A stretch of 7,566 nt of DNA, taken from the NCBI GenBank assembly GCA_013823505.1, contig PNMH01000132.1, positions 1 to 7,566 of the forward strand, in the 5' to 3' direction. Position numbers and translations under genes: made by a program. The notes beneath the pieces are model-generated. The model saw only the letters and a program-made list of their open reading frames with translations, was not told the origin of the DNA and made no database searches. Source of the DNA: Polaromonas sp. GTDB taxonomy: Bacteria > Pseudomonadota > Gammaproteobacteria > Burkholderiales > Burkholderiaceae. This document shows, piece after piece, positions 1 to 7,566 of the stretch. The stretch's first letter is position 1. Each line of letters begins with the position of its first letter.

Positions 1-312
1 AGCAAGTGGGCGGTGTTCCGCTACATCCAGCTGCCCAAGATGCGCGGCGTGCTCATGATCGCGGTGCTGCTGCGCTTCATGGACAGTTTCATGATCTACA
101 CCGAGCCCTTCGTGCTCACCGGTGGCGGCCCCGGCAACGCCACCACGTTCCTGTCGCAGTACCTCACCACCAAGGCGGTCGGCCAGTTCGACCTGGGGCC
201 GGCGGCGGCGTTCTCCCTCATCTACTTCCTCATCATCCTGCTGTTCTGCTTTGTGCTCTACAACTGGATGCAGAGCCTGGGCACGTCGGAAAAGGAGCAG
301 GGCCATGGATAA
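1..312 (+). CDS. glpP: Glycerol ABC transporter permease GlpP, 3' end only
   Basis: The frame is open from the first base and ends at TAA 310-312, giving the last 103 residues of an inner-membrane permease of the MalF/UgpA type. The start lies outside the window. Such proteins are usually about 290-310 residues, so roughly the last third is present. Near the left edge, YIQLPKMRG is the tail of the cytoplasmic EAA loop (the I-x-LP end) that docks on the ATPase subunit. Two hydrophobic stretches follow, about residues 17-35 and 65-92, separated by the TGGGPGNAT loop typical of sugar and polyol permeases. The last 8 bases overlap the start of glpQ, which indicates translational coupling. Assignment to glycerol rather than another polyol rests on the neighbours: GlpQ, a DUF2160 protein, a GlpV-like binding protein and GlpD. 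Permease identity is near certain; the substrate is likely. Confidence 0.88.
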   Translation, partial: SKWAVFRYIQLPKMRGVLMIAVLLRFMDSFMIYTEPFVLTGGGPGNATTFLSQYLTTKAVGQFDLGPAAAFSLIYFLIILLFCFVLYNWMQSLGTSEKEQGHG

Positions 313-1117
313 CCGGCGTTTCAAGAAGAGGACGCTGTTCCTCATCGCCTACCTGGTCTTCGCGCTCCTGCCCATTTACTGGATGGTCAACATGAGCTTC
401 AAGACGAACCAGGAAATCCTGTCCTCGTTCACGTTGTGGCCAGCCGATTTCACCTGGGCCAACTACAAGACGATCTTCACCGACCCGTCGTGGTACTCGG
501 GCTACATCAACAGCCTGATCTACGTCGGTATCAACACGGTGATTTCACTCACCGTGGCGCTGCCGGCGGCCTACGCGTTTTCGCGCTACCGCTTCCTGGG
601 CGACAAGCATGTGTTCTTCTGGCTGCTCACCAACCGCATGACACCGCCCGCGGTGTTTCTGCTGCCGTTCTTCCAGCTCTACACCACGCTCGGTTTGATG
701 GACACGCACATCGCCGTGGCCATGGCGCACCTGCTGTTCAACGTGCCGCTGGCGGTGTGGATTCTGGAAGGCTTCATGAGTGGCATCCCGCGCGAGATCG
801 ACGAAACCGCCTACATCGACGGCTACAGCTTCCCGCGCTTCTTCTTCACCATCTTCCTGCCGCTGATCAAGGCCGGCGTGGGTGTGGCGGCGTTCTTCTG
901 CTTCATGTTCAGCTGGGTCGAGCTGCTGCTGGCGCGCACGCTCACCAGCGTGAACGCCAAGCCCATCGTGGCCACCATGACGCGCACCGTGAGCGCCAGC
1001 GGCATGGACTGGGCCACGCTGGCTGCGGCGGGCGTGCTCACCATCGTGCCCGGCGCCATCGTCATCTGGTTCGTGCGGCACTACATCGCCAAAGGCTTTG
1101 CCATGGGGAGGGTCTGA
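305..1117 (+). CDS. glpQ: Glycerol ABC transporter permease GlpQ
   Basis: This encodes a 270-residue inner-membrane permease of the MalG type, the second channel subunit of the importer. The ATG at 305 is chosen because AAGGAG (292-297) sits 7 nt upstream and the protein then starts MDNRRFKKR, a basic cytoplasmic N-terminus, before the first membrane helix (about residues 10-30). The frame stays open further upstream but only inside glpP. About six hydrophobic segments are visible. The EAA loop that contacts the ATPase lies at residues 164-186: EIDETAYIDG, then IFLP ending at P186, with E167-T-A in place of E-A-A and the conserved Gly at 173. The start overlaps the glpP stop by 8 bp and the next gene begins 1 bp after the TGA. 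This symbol follows the Rhizobium glycerol transporter and must not be confused with glpQ, the glycerophosphodiester phosphodiesterase of E. coli. Confidence 0.92.
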   Translation: MDNRRFKKRTLFLIAYLVFALLPIYWMVNMSFKTNQEILSSFTLWPADFTWANYKTIFTDPSWYSGYINSLIYVGINTVISLTVALPAAYAFSRYRFLGDKHVFFWLLTNRMTPPAVFLLPFFQLYTTLGLMDTHIAVAMAHLLFNVPLAVWILEGFMSGIPREIDETAYIDGYSFPRFFFTIFLPLIKAGVGVAAFFCFMFSWVELLLARTLTSVNAKPIVATMTRTVSASGMDWATLAAAGVLTIVPGAIVIWFVRHYIAKGFAMGRV

Positions 1118-1118
1118 C

Positions 1119-1427
1119 ATGTTCACCTGGATGGTCTGGACCACACCGGTCGCTGTTTTCTTCACCTGCATCGCGCTCATGCTCGTCGGCATGACCGTGT
1201 GGGAAATCAAGTCCCCCACGGTCGAGCGCAAAGGCTTCCTGCCCATGGTCACCACGCGCGGCGACCGCCTCTTCATCGGCCTGCTCGGCGCGGCCTACAT
1301 CAACCTGGCCTTCATCGGCATGGCCGGCTGGCTCACGCAGTGGCTCTCGCTGGAGCAGGAGCCCAGCATCTGGATCTCTTTCGTTGCGTCCATGGCCTGG
1401 CTGGTACTGGCGCTGCGCAAGGGCTGA
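1119..1427 (+). CDS. glpU: DUF2160 small integral membrane protein (GlpU-like)
   Basis: This is a 102-residue, very hydrophobic protein with three likely membrane segments, about residues 5-28, 51-74 and 83-99. The loop between the first two is conserved-looking and charged (WEIKSPTVERKGFLP, then TTRGDRLF). I recognise this pattern as the DUF2160 family, which is found between the permease and binding-protein genes of glycerol ABC operons and is called GlpU in Rhizobium leguminosarum. Its biochemical role is not established to my knowledge. An accessory subunit of the transporter is an inference from position. The ATG at 1119 is preferred because GGAGG (1107-1111) lies 7 nt upstream and the gene then starts 1 bp after the glpQ stop. 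An in-frame TTG at 1098 would extend it by 7 residues into glpQ but lacks such a site. Confidence 0.85.
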   Translation: MFTWMVWTTPVAVFFTCIALMLVGMTVWEIKSPTVERKGFLPMVTTRGDRLFIGLLGAAYINLAFIGMAGWLTQWLSLEQEPSIWISFVASMAWLVLALRKG

Positions 1428-1457
1428 TCGCTTCATGGTCTTCGGTATTCGGCCCGT

Positions 1458-1498
1458 TGCTTCCCCGGGGCCGAGACCTGTCACACACCGGGGAAGCA
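1458..1498 (+). promoter_or_regulatory. Intercistronic hairpin between glpU and glpV
   Basis: TGCTTCCCCGG (1458-1468) and CCGGGGAAGCA (1488-1498) form a perfect 11-bp inverted repeat with a 19-nt loop. It ends 9 nt before the AGGAG (1508-1512) of glpV. No T-run follows, so it does not look like an intrinsic terminator. Position and form fit an mRNA-stabilising or processing hairpin that lets a binding protein be made in excess over its membrane subunits, as known for the malE-malF region of E. coli. A binding site for a regulator is an alternative. The repeat is seen directly; the function is inferred. Confidence 0.6.
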
Positions 1499-1518
1499 CA
1501 CCGATCGAGGAGACAAAC

Positions 1519-3252
<1,734 letters not shown>

Positions 3253-3280
3253 TGTGATGCATCGGTTTTTGTAGCAACCT

Positions 3281-3309
3281 GCCCTCTGTGCCGCTCTGGC
3301 GCAGAGGGC
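3281..3309 (+). promoter_or_regulatory. Strong hairpin between glpV and glpD, close to the glpD start
   Basis: GCCCTCTGTGCC (3281-3292) pairs with GGCGCAGAGGGC (3298-3309), giving a 12-bp stem (11 Watson-Crick pairs and one G-U) with a 5-nt loop. It ends 13 nt before the glpD ATG. The bases after it are pyrimidine-rich but C-dominated (CACTCCCCTCCCC), with no U-run, so it is not a standard intrinsic terminator on this strand. On the other strand the following bases are A-rich, which also rules that out. The only Shine-Dalgarno-like string nearby (GAGGG, 3304-3308) lies inside the 3' arm. It could protect the 3' end of the glpV transcript, reduce glpD translation, or both; these roles are inferred. 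Confidence 0.6.
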
Positions 3310-3322
3310 CACTCCCCTCCCC

Positions 3323-4906
3323 ATGAAACGCGCAGACCTGCTTGAATCACTGCCCCGCCACGGTGTGTACGACCTGGCGGTCGTCGGTGGTGGTGCCACC
3401 GGCTTGGGGGTGGCGCTCGACGCCGCGCTGCGTGGTTTTTCGGTCGTCTTGCTGGAGTCGCACGACTTCGCGGGCGGCACCTCTTCCCGTTCCACCAAAC
3501 TGCTGCACGGAGGCGTGCGTTACCTCGCTCAGGGCAATCTGGCGCTGGTGCGGGAAGCGCTGGCCGAGCGCGCCACGGTGCTCCGCATCGCACCGCATCT
3601 GGCGCAGCCGCTGCCCTTCGTCATGCCGTCCTACCACTGGTGGCAAACCCCTTTTTACGGCATCGGCCTCAAGCTGTACGACCTGCTGGCCGGCAGCGCC
3701 GGGCTCGGTCGCACCGAATTCCTCAGCCGCGCACAAACCCTGCAGGCCCTACCCGGCGTGAACCCTGATGGCTTGCGCGGTGGCGTCAAGTACTGGGACG
3801 GACAGTTCGACGACGCTCGCCTCGCGCTGGCCCTGGCCCGCAGCGCCGAGGCCGCCGGCGCCCAGGTGTTGAACTACGCCGAGGTGACGGCGGTGCGCCA
3901 GATCGCAGGTGGCGAAGCCCCCCGGTCGTCGCTGGACGTGACGGATCGACTGGGTGGCGCGAGCCTCCAGTTGCACGCTCGCTGCGTGGTCAATGCCACC
4001 GGCGTCTGGGTCGATGCCTTGCGCGACCACACCCAGCCGCCCGCCAACCCGGGCACACCTTCGCACATGGTCAGTCCCAGCCAGGGTGTGCACGTCGTGG
4101 TCGACCGCGACTTCATGCCTGGCGGCCATGCGCTCCTGGTCCCCAAGACGCGCGATGGCCGTGTGCTGTTTGCCGTGCCGTGGCTGGGCAAGCTGGTGCT
4201 GGGCACCACCGACACACCGCGCCGAGACCTGCCTCGCGAACCCGACGCCTTTGCCGAAGAACTCGAATTCATCCTCAGCGAGGCCAGCCAAGCGTTGAGC
4301 CGACCGGTGCGCCGCGAAGACATCAAAAGCATCTGGGTGGGCTTGCGCCCGCTGGTGGCGGCGCCTGCCGCTGCCGAGGGCGGCACCAAGGTGCTCTCGC
4401 GCGAACACACCATCGTGGTCGATCCCAACGGCCTGGTCACCGTGACCGGTGGCAAATGGACCACCTACCGTGCGATGGCCGAAGACGTGCTCGAACGCTG
4501 CTTCGCCGGCCAGCTCCTGCCGCGACGGGCGGGCGGGCAGAGCGCGGCGCATGCGCTCAAAGGCGCCGCGGTGGGCAGCCCGGCCATACCCCTGCATGCT
4601 GCGCCCGGTCTGCATCTGTATGGCTCAGACGGGGCGCAGGTGAACGATTGCCCCGGGCAAGGCAACGCCCTGGGGGGTGGTCTGACCGAAGCCATGGTGC
4701 GCTACGCCGCCCGCTTCGAACACGCGCAGACGGTGGAGGACGTGCTCGCACGGCGCTCGCGCATCCTGTTCCTGGACGCCGCCGAGGCCGCCCGACTGGC
4801 GCCCACCGTGGCCAACATCCTCCAGCAGGAGCTGGGCACGGACCCGGCGCTGCGGTCGTTTCTGGACCTGTGCACCCGGTATCTGCCCGCCTCCAACGCA
4901 GTTTAG
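3323..4906 (+). CDS. glpD: Aerobic glycerol-3-phosphate dehydrogenase, FAD-dependent
   Basis: This encodes a 527-residue flavoenzyme that oxidises sn-glycerol 3-phosphate to dihydroxyacetone phosphate and reduces quinone at the inner face of the cytoplasmic membrane. The FAD-binding Rossmann fold is at residues 17-45 (VVGGGATGLG, with E45 at the end of strand 2). The family signature GTSSRSTKLLHGGVRYL spans 52-68, and GGKWTTYRAMA begins at 376. By motif alignment from memory, R66, Y67, R342 and K378 correspond to E. coli R54, Y55, R317 and K354, which lie in the active site. A C-terminal DAO_C-type domain fills about residues 395-520, including the TVEDVLARRSRILFLDA segment. The length is close to E. 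coli GlpD (501). The ATG at 3323 is the only sensible start, since the FAD motif begins 20 residues later, yet no Shine-Dalgarno sequence sits at normal spacing. It is likely co-transcribed with glpV. No glycerol kinase gene is in the window. Confidence 0.96.
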   Translation: MKRADLLESLPRHGVYDLAVVGGGATGLGVALDAALRGFSVVLLESHDFAGGTSSRSTKLLHGGVRYLAQGNLALVREALAERATVLRIAPHLAQPLPFVMPSYHWWQTPFYGIGLKLYDLLAGSAGLGRTEFLSRAQTLQALPGVNPDGLRGGVKYWDGQFDDARLALALARSAEAAGAQVLNYAEVTAVRQIAGGEAPRSSLDVTDRLGGASLQLHARCVVNATGVWVDALRDHTQPPANPGTPSHMVSPSQGVHVVVDRDFMPGGHALLVPKTRDGRVLFAVPWLGKLVLGTTDTPRRDLPREPDAFAEELEFILSEASQALSRPVRREDIKSIWVGLRPLVAAPAAAEGGTKVLSREHTIVVDPNGLVTVTGGKWTTYRAMAEDVLERCFAGQLLPRRAGGQSAAHALKGAAVGSPAIPLHAAPGLHLYGSDGAQVNDCPGQGNALGGGLTEAMVRYAARFEHAQTVEDVLARRSRILFLDAAEAARLAPTVANILQQELGTDPALRSFLDLCTRYLPASNAV

Positions 4907-4928
4907 AGGTATTTCGCAGGCCAGTACG

Positions 4929-4963
4929 TTGACAGTCCGCTGAATCCATGTGATACTGCGCGG
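4929..4963 (+). promoter_or_regulatory. Sigma-70 promoter for the spc ribosomal protein operon
   Basis: A perfect -35 box TTGACA (4929-4934) is followed after exactly 17 nt by GATACT (4952-4957), which matches TATAAT at 4 of 6 positions. It is preceded by TG at 4949-4950, an extended -10. The next bases are GCGCGG (4958-4963), a GC-rich discriminator of the kind found at rRNA and ribosomal protein promoters subject to ppGpp/DksA control. Transcription would begin near 4964-4966. It starts just 22 bp after the glpD stop and reads toward rplN. The boxes are seen directly; stringent control is an inference. Confidence 0.8.
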
Positions 4964-5107
4964 CTTCGCTCCAAAAAAGCGAGACAATCTGCCCACTCGG
5001 ACAGAGTTGGAGCCGGCGTCAAGCCGCTCCGGTTCTCGACGACGGGCCCAAGACTGATCACTCCCGGCCGTGGTGGCTGGGGGGATTCAAGTTGGGACTT
5101 AAATCAA
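4964..5107 (+). promoter_or_regulatory. Untranslated leader of rplN with hairpins
   Basis: This stretch of about 143 nt between the predicted start of transcription and rplN holds no credible coding frame. The best structure is CTCCCGGCC (5061-5069) against GGCTGGGGG (5075-5083): 9 pairs including two G-U, with loop GTGGT. Weaker pairings are GAGCCGG (5010-5016) with CCGGTTC (5029-5035) and TCGCT (4966-4970) with AGCGA (4978-4982). The ATG of rplN has no canonical ribosome binding site; GGGA (5094-5097), 10 nt upstream, is the closest. The length and the structure near the start make a regulatory leader possible, but no known ribosomal-protein leader motif is recognised. Confidence 0.45.
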
Positions 5108-5476
5108 ATGATCCAAACGCAATCTCGACTCGATGTTGCCGACAACACGGGTGCCAAGTCCGTGATGTGCATCAAGGTGCTCGGCGGCTCCAAGCGGCGT
5201 TACGCCAGCGTGGGCGACGTCATCAAGGTCACCATCAAAGAAGCAGCGCCCCGTGGCCGCGTCAAAAAAGGCGAGGTTTACAACGCTGTGGTGGTTCGCA
5301 CCGCCAAGGGCATCCGTCGTCAAGACGGCGCTCTCATCAAATTCGACGGCAACGCAGCAGTGTTGCTCAACGCCAAGCTGGAGCCCATCGGCACCCGCAT
5401 CTTCGGACCGGTGACGCGCGAGCTGCGCACCGAAAAGTTCATGAAGATCGTGTCGCTGGCGCCCGAGGTTCTCTGA
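5108..5476 (+). CDS. rplN: 50S ribosomal protein L14
   Basis: The product is 122 residues, the usual bacterial L14 length, and starts [17 protein letters not shown], the invariant L14 N-terminus. The family signature spans about residues 60-86 ([20 protein letters not shown], then NAAVL). L14 binds 23S rRNA on the subunit interface and contacts L19 and 16S rRNA in the 70S ribosome. It is the first gene of the spc operon, as in E. coli, and here stands directly behind a promoter and a leader rather than behind rpsQ. rplX follows 9 nt after the stop. Confidence 0.98.
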   Translation: MIQTQSRLDVADNTGAKSVMCIKVLGGSKRRYASVGDVIKVTIKEAAPRGRVKKGEVYNAVVVRTAKGIRRQDGALIKFDGNAAVLLNAKLEPIGTRIFGPVTRELRTEKFMKIVSLAPEVL

Positions 5477-5485
5477 GGAATCATC

Positions 5486-5806
5486 ATGAACAAGATTCGC
5501 AGTGGTGACGAAGTCATCGTGATCGCAGGACGCGACAAGGGCAAGCGCGGCAAGGTCGTGCTCCGTGCCGACGACAGCAAGCTCGTCGTTGAGGGCGTGA
5601 ACATCGTCAAGAAGCACGCCAAGCCGAACCCCATGAAGGGTGTGACCGGCGGCATCATCGAAAAAACCATGCCCATCCACCAGTCCAACATCGCCATCTT
5701 CAATGGCGCCACGGGCAAGGCAGATCGCGTGGGCATCAAGCTCCTGGCTGACGGCAAGAAAGTGCGCGTCTTCAAGTCCAGCGGCGAAGAAATCAAGGCG
5801 GCATGA
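5486..5806 (+). CDS. rplX: 50S ribosomal protein L24
   Basis: The product is 106 residues, normal for proteobacterial L24, an early assembly-initiating protein that binds the 5' domain of 23S rRNA. The KOW motif lies at about residues 4-31 ([20 protein letters not shown]), followed by the conserved [13 protein letters not shown] and [17 protein letters not shown] segments. GAGGA (5475-5479), which overlaps the rplN stop, is 6 nt upstream of the ATG. Its TGA (5804-5806) overlaps a possible ATG of rplE in the sequence ATGA, a common arrangement for translational coupling. Confidence 0.97.
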   Translation: MNKIRSGDEVIVIAGRDKGKRGKVVLRADDSKLVVEGVNIVKKHAKPNPMKGVTGGIIEKTMPIHQSNIAIFNGATGKADRVGIKLLADGKKVRVFKSSGEEIKAA

Positions 5807-5808
5807 CC

Positions 5809-6348
5809 ATGGCACGTTTGCAAGACATTTTCCGCGACACCATCGCGCCCAGCCTGGTGGAGAAGTTCGGCTACAAGTCGATCATGGAGGTGCCCCGCAT
5901 CACCAAGATCACGCTGAACATGGGTGTGAGCGAAGCAGTGGCTGACAAAAAGGTCATGGACAACGCCGTGGGCGACCTGACCAAGATCGCCGGCCAGAAA
6001 CCCGTGGTGACGAAAGCCCGCAAGGCGATCGCCGGTTTCAAGATCCGCGAGCAGCAAGCCATCGGCTGCATGGTGACCCTGCGCGGCGCCAAGATGTACG
6101 AATTCCTGGATCGCTTTGTCACCGTGGCTCTGCCCCGGGTGCGCGACTTCCGTGGTATCTCCGGTCGCTCGTTTGACGGCCGTGGCAACTACAACGTCGG
6201 CGTCAAAGAGCAGATCATTTTCCCTGAGATCGAGTACGACAAGGTTGATGCCTTGCGCGGCCTCAACATCAGCATCACGACGACCGCCAAGAACGACGAA
6301 GAGTGCAAGGCTCTTCTGGCTGGTTTCCGTTTCCCGTTCAAGAACTGA
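5809..6348 (+). CDS. rplE: 50S ribosomal protein L5
   Basis: This is L5, the central-protuberance protein that binds 5S rRNA. Two starts are possible. The ATG at 5809 gives 179 residues beginning MARLQDIF, the same length and alignment as E. coli L5, and AAGG (5795-5798) is 10 nt upstream. The ATG at 5803 overlaps the rplX stop as ATGA and adds only Met-Thr, but then AAGG is just 4 nt away. I chose 5809 on family length. Counting from there, conserved blocks are [15 protein letters not shown] (26-40), [13 protein letters not shown] (68-80), RDFRGIS (112-118), SFDGRGNYN (121-129) and [15 protein letters not shown] (133-147). In E. coli the S8 repressor site of the spc operon covers this gene's start; I could not confirm an equivalent here. 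Confidence 0.96.
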   Translation: MARLQDIFRDTIAPSLVEKFGYKSIMEVPRITKITLNMGVSEAVADKKVMDNAVGDLTKIAGQKPVVTKARKAIAGFKIREQQAIGCMVTLRGAKMYEFLDRFVTVALPRVRDFRGISGRSFDGRGNYNVGVKEQIIFPEIEYDKVDALRGLNISITTTAKNDEECKALLAGFRFPFKN

Positions 6349-6356
6349 GGTGGCGC

Positions 6357-6662
6357 GTGGCTAAACAAGCACTACTGCAACGTGAACTCAAGCGCGAAAA
6401 ACTCGCCGCCAAGTTCGCCAAGAAATACAACGAATTCAAAGCCGTCGCCAACGACGTCAAGAAGTCCGACGAAGAGCGTGATGCGGCCCGCCTGGGTCTG
6501 CAAAAGCTGCCCCGCAACTCGAACCCGACCCGTCAGCGCAACCGCTGCGAGATCACTGGTCGTCCGCGCGGCACTTTCGCTCATTTCGGCCTGGCTCGCG
6601 CCAAGGTCCGTGAAATGGCGTTTGCCGGCGAGATCCCCGGCATCACCAAAGCCAGCTGGTAA
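6357..6662 (+). CDS. rpsN: 30S ribosomal protein S14, zinc-independent long form, GTG start
   Basis: The product is 101 residues, identical in length to E. coli S14, and binds the 3' domain of 16S rRNA in the head of the small subunit. The start is a GTG at 6357, which yields [16 protein letters not shown] as in the family. GAGG (6347-6350), overlapping the rplE stop, lies 6 nt upstream. The frame is open further 5' but only within rplE. The S14 signature [14 protein letters not shown] is at 59-72 and the family-typical KASW ends the protein. Only one cysteine is present and the CxxC pairs of the short zinc form are absent, so this is the long C-minus type. Confidence 0.96.
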   Translation: MAKQALLQRELKREKLAAKFAKKYNEFKAVANDVKKSDEERDAARLGLQKLPRNSNPTRQRNRCEITGRPRGTFAHFGLARAKVREMAFAGEIPGITKASW

Positions 6663-6680
6663 GCCCTAGGAGAACCACAA

Positions 6681-7076
6681 ATGAGCATGAGTGATCCTAT
6701 CGCCGACATGTTGACCCGCATCCGCAACGCGCAGATGGTCGAGAAGTCCACCGTGTCGATGCCGGCCTCCAAGGTCAAAGCCGCGATCGCCCAAGTCCTG
6801 AAGGACGAGGGTTACATCGACGGATTCCAGGTCAAGAACAACGACGGCAAGAGCGAACTCGAAATCGCCTTGAAGTACTACGCTGGCCGTCCCGTGATCG
6901 AACGCATCGAGCGTGTGAGCCGCCCCGGCCTGCGCGTTTACCGCGGTCGCAACGCCATCCCCCAGGTCCAGAACGGTCTGGGTGTGGCCATCGTCACCAC
7001 GCCTCAGGGTGTGATGACCGATCGCAAGGCTCGCGCCACCGGTGTCGGCGGCGAAGTCCTGTGTTACGTCGCCTGA
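6681..7076 (+). CDS. rpsH: 30S ribosomal protein S8
   Basis: The product is 131 residues (E. coli 130), a primary 16S rRNA-binding protein of the central domain and, in E. coli, the translational repressor of the spc operon. The N-terminus [16 protein letters not shown] is typical. [10 protein letters not shown] is at 78-87 and the RNA-binding C-terminal block [13 protein letters not shown] begins at about 106, with GGEVLCYVA at the end. AGGAG (6668-6672) sits 8 nt before the ATG. It follows rpsN by 18 nt and precedes rplF by 22 nt. Confidence 0.98.
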   Translation: MSMSDPIADMLTRIRNAQMVEKSTVSMPASKVKAAIAQVLKDEGYIDGFQVKNNDGKSELEIALKYYAGRPVIERIERVSRPGLRVYRGRNAIPQVQNGLGVAIVTTPQGVMTDRKARATGVGGEVLCYVA

Positions 7077-7098
7077 TGCGGGCGTTGAGGAGCAATTA

Positions 7099-7566
7099 AT
7101 GTCACGTATTGGAAAACTGCCGGTCTCCATCCCTGCCGGGGTCGAGATCGCCGTCAAAGACGACCTGATCAACGTCAAGGGCACCCTTGGTGCCCTGGCG
7201 CTGGCGCAAAACGCGCTGGTCAAGGTCGAAAGCAACAACGGCGCGCTGACTTTCGTTCCCGTGAACGAGTCCCGCGAAGCCAACGCCATGTCGGGCACCA
7301 TGCGTCAGCTGGTGAACAACATGGTCAACGGCGTCAGCAAGGGCTTCGAGAAGAAGCTCACGCTGCTGGGCGTGGGCTACAAAGCCCAGGCGCAAGGCAC
7401 CAAACTCAACCTGACGGTGGGCTACTCCCATCCCGTGGTGATGGACATGCCAGCCGGTATCAAGGTGGAAACGCCGACGCCGACCGAAATCCTGATCAAG
7501 GGTTCGGACCGTCAGCGCGTTGGTCAGGTCGCTTCCGAAGTGCGGGCCGTGCGCCCCCCCGAGCCT
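7099..7566 (+). CDS. rplF: 50S ribosomal protein L6, 5' part, cut by the window end
   Basis: The frame starts at ATG 7099, with AGGAG (7088-7092) 6 nt upstream, and stays open to the last base, giving 156 of an expected 177 or so residues. The N-terminus [16 protein letters not shown], the segment [13 protein letters not shown] (85-97), the GYSHPV block (108-113) and RAVRPPEP at the cut edge all match L6. The protein binds 23S rRNA near the sarcin-ricin region and the factor-binding site. The missing end should begin with the conserved YKGKG stretch. A run of seven C (7554-7560) lies near the edge, but the reading frame through it fits the family, so no frameshift is suspected. Confidence 0.97.
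   Translation, partial: MSRIGKLPVSIPAGVEIAVKDDLINVKGTLGALALAQNALVKVESNNGALTFVPVNESREANAMSGTMRQLVNNMVNGVSKGFEKKLTLLGVGYKAQAQGTKLNLTVGYSHPVVMDMPAGIKVETPTPTEILIKGSDRQRVGQVASEVRAVRPPEP

Noticed and set aside
1098..1118. An upstream TTG start for the DUF2160 gene
   Set aside because: It would overlap glpQ by 20 bp and lacks a ribosome binding site, whereas ATG 1119 has GGAGG at 7 nt.
3254..3265. A CRP-like half site or operator (TGTGATGCATCG with the palindrome GATGCATC at 3256-3263)
   Set aside because: Only one half resembles a CRP site, the palindrome is 8 bp, and there is no promoter nearby. Chance occurrence is more likely.
3281..3322. An intrinsic terminator after glpV
   Set aside because: The hairpin is strong but is followed by CACTCCCCTCCCC instead of a T-run, and the T-run at 3266-3270 is on the wrong side of it for + strand termination.
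3749..4615. Long - strand open frames opposite glpD
   Set aside because: They are complement-strand artefacts of high-GC coding DNA. The protein they would encode shows no motif, while the + strand carries intact GlpD signatures.
5099..6057. - strand open frames opposite rplN-rplX-rplE
   Set aside because: The + strand here encodes three full-length ribosomal proteins. The antisense frames overlap each other and have no ribosome binding sites or family features.
7554..7560. A run of seven C in rplF as a possible frameshift
   Set aside because: Translation across it gives RAVRPPEP, the expected L6 sequence, so the frame is intact.

Overview
The window is a 7.6 kb, GC-rich, fully co-oriented stretch of a betaproteobacterial chromosome. 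Protein sequence, codon use and gene order suggest Burkholderiales, probably Comamonadaceae (a Hydrogenophaga- or Acidovorax-like organism). That placement is inferred from familiarity with the families, not from a search. Every gene is on the + strand and no convincing gene lies on the - strand.

Left part (1-4906): the distal end of a glycerol uptake and catabolism operon of the GlpSTPQUV type described in Rhizobium leguminosarum. In order it holds the 3' end of the first permease gene (glpP), the second permease gene (glpQ), a small DUF2160 membrane protein gene (glpU), a large periplasmic solute-binding protein gene (glpV) and aerobic glycerol-3-phosphate dehydrogenase (glpD). GlpV would deliver glycerol to the GlpP/GlpQ channel, which is driven by ATPases encoded upstream of the window. 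A glycerol kinase, not present here, would phosphorylate it. GlpD would oxidise glycerol 3-phosphate to dihydroxyacetone phosphate and pass electrons to quinone. Two strong RNA hairpins punctuate this operon, one before glpV and one before glpD. Neither has the U-run of an intrinsic terminator.

Middle (4907-5107): a 201-bp gap without a gene. It carries a near-consensus sigma-70 promoter (TTGACA, 17-nt spacer, TG-extended GATACT) with a GC-rich discriminator, followed by a leader of about 143 nt that contains a stable hairpin. No terminator for glpD is visible.

Right part (5108-7566): the start of the spc ribosomal protein operon, rplN-rplX-rplE-rpsN-rpsH-rplF, in the same order as in E. coli. 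rplF is cut by the window end. These genes look normal in length and motifs.

I see no mobile element, CRISPR array, tRNA, rRNA or clearly new system. The points worth a second look are the regulatory hairpins, the poor ribosome binding site of glpD, the unexplained GlpU protein, and the direct abutment of a catabolic operon on a ribosomal operon without a visible terminator.
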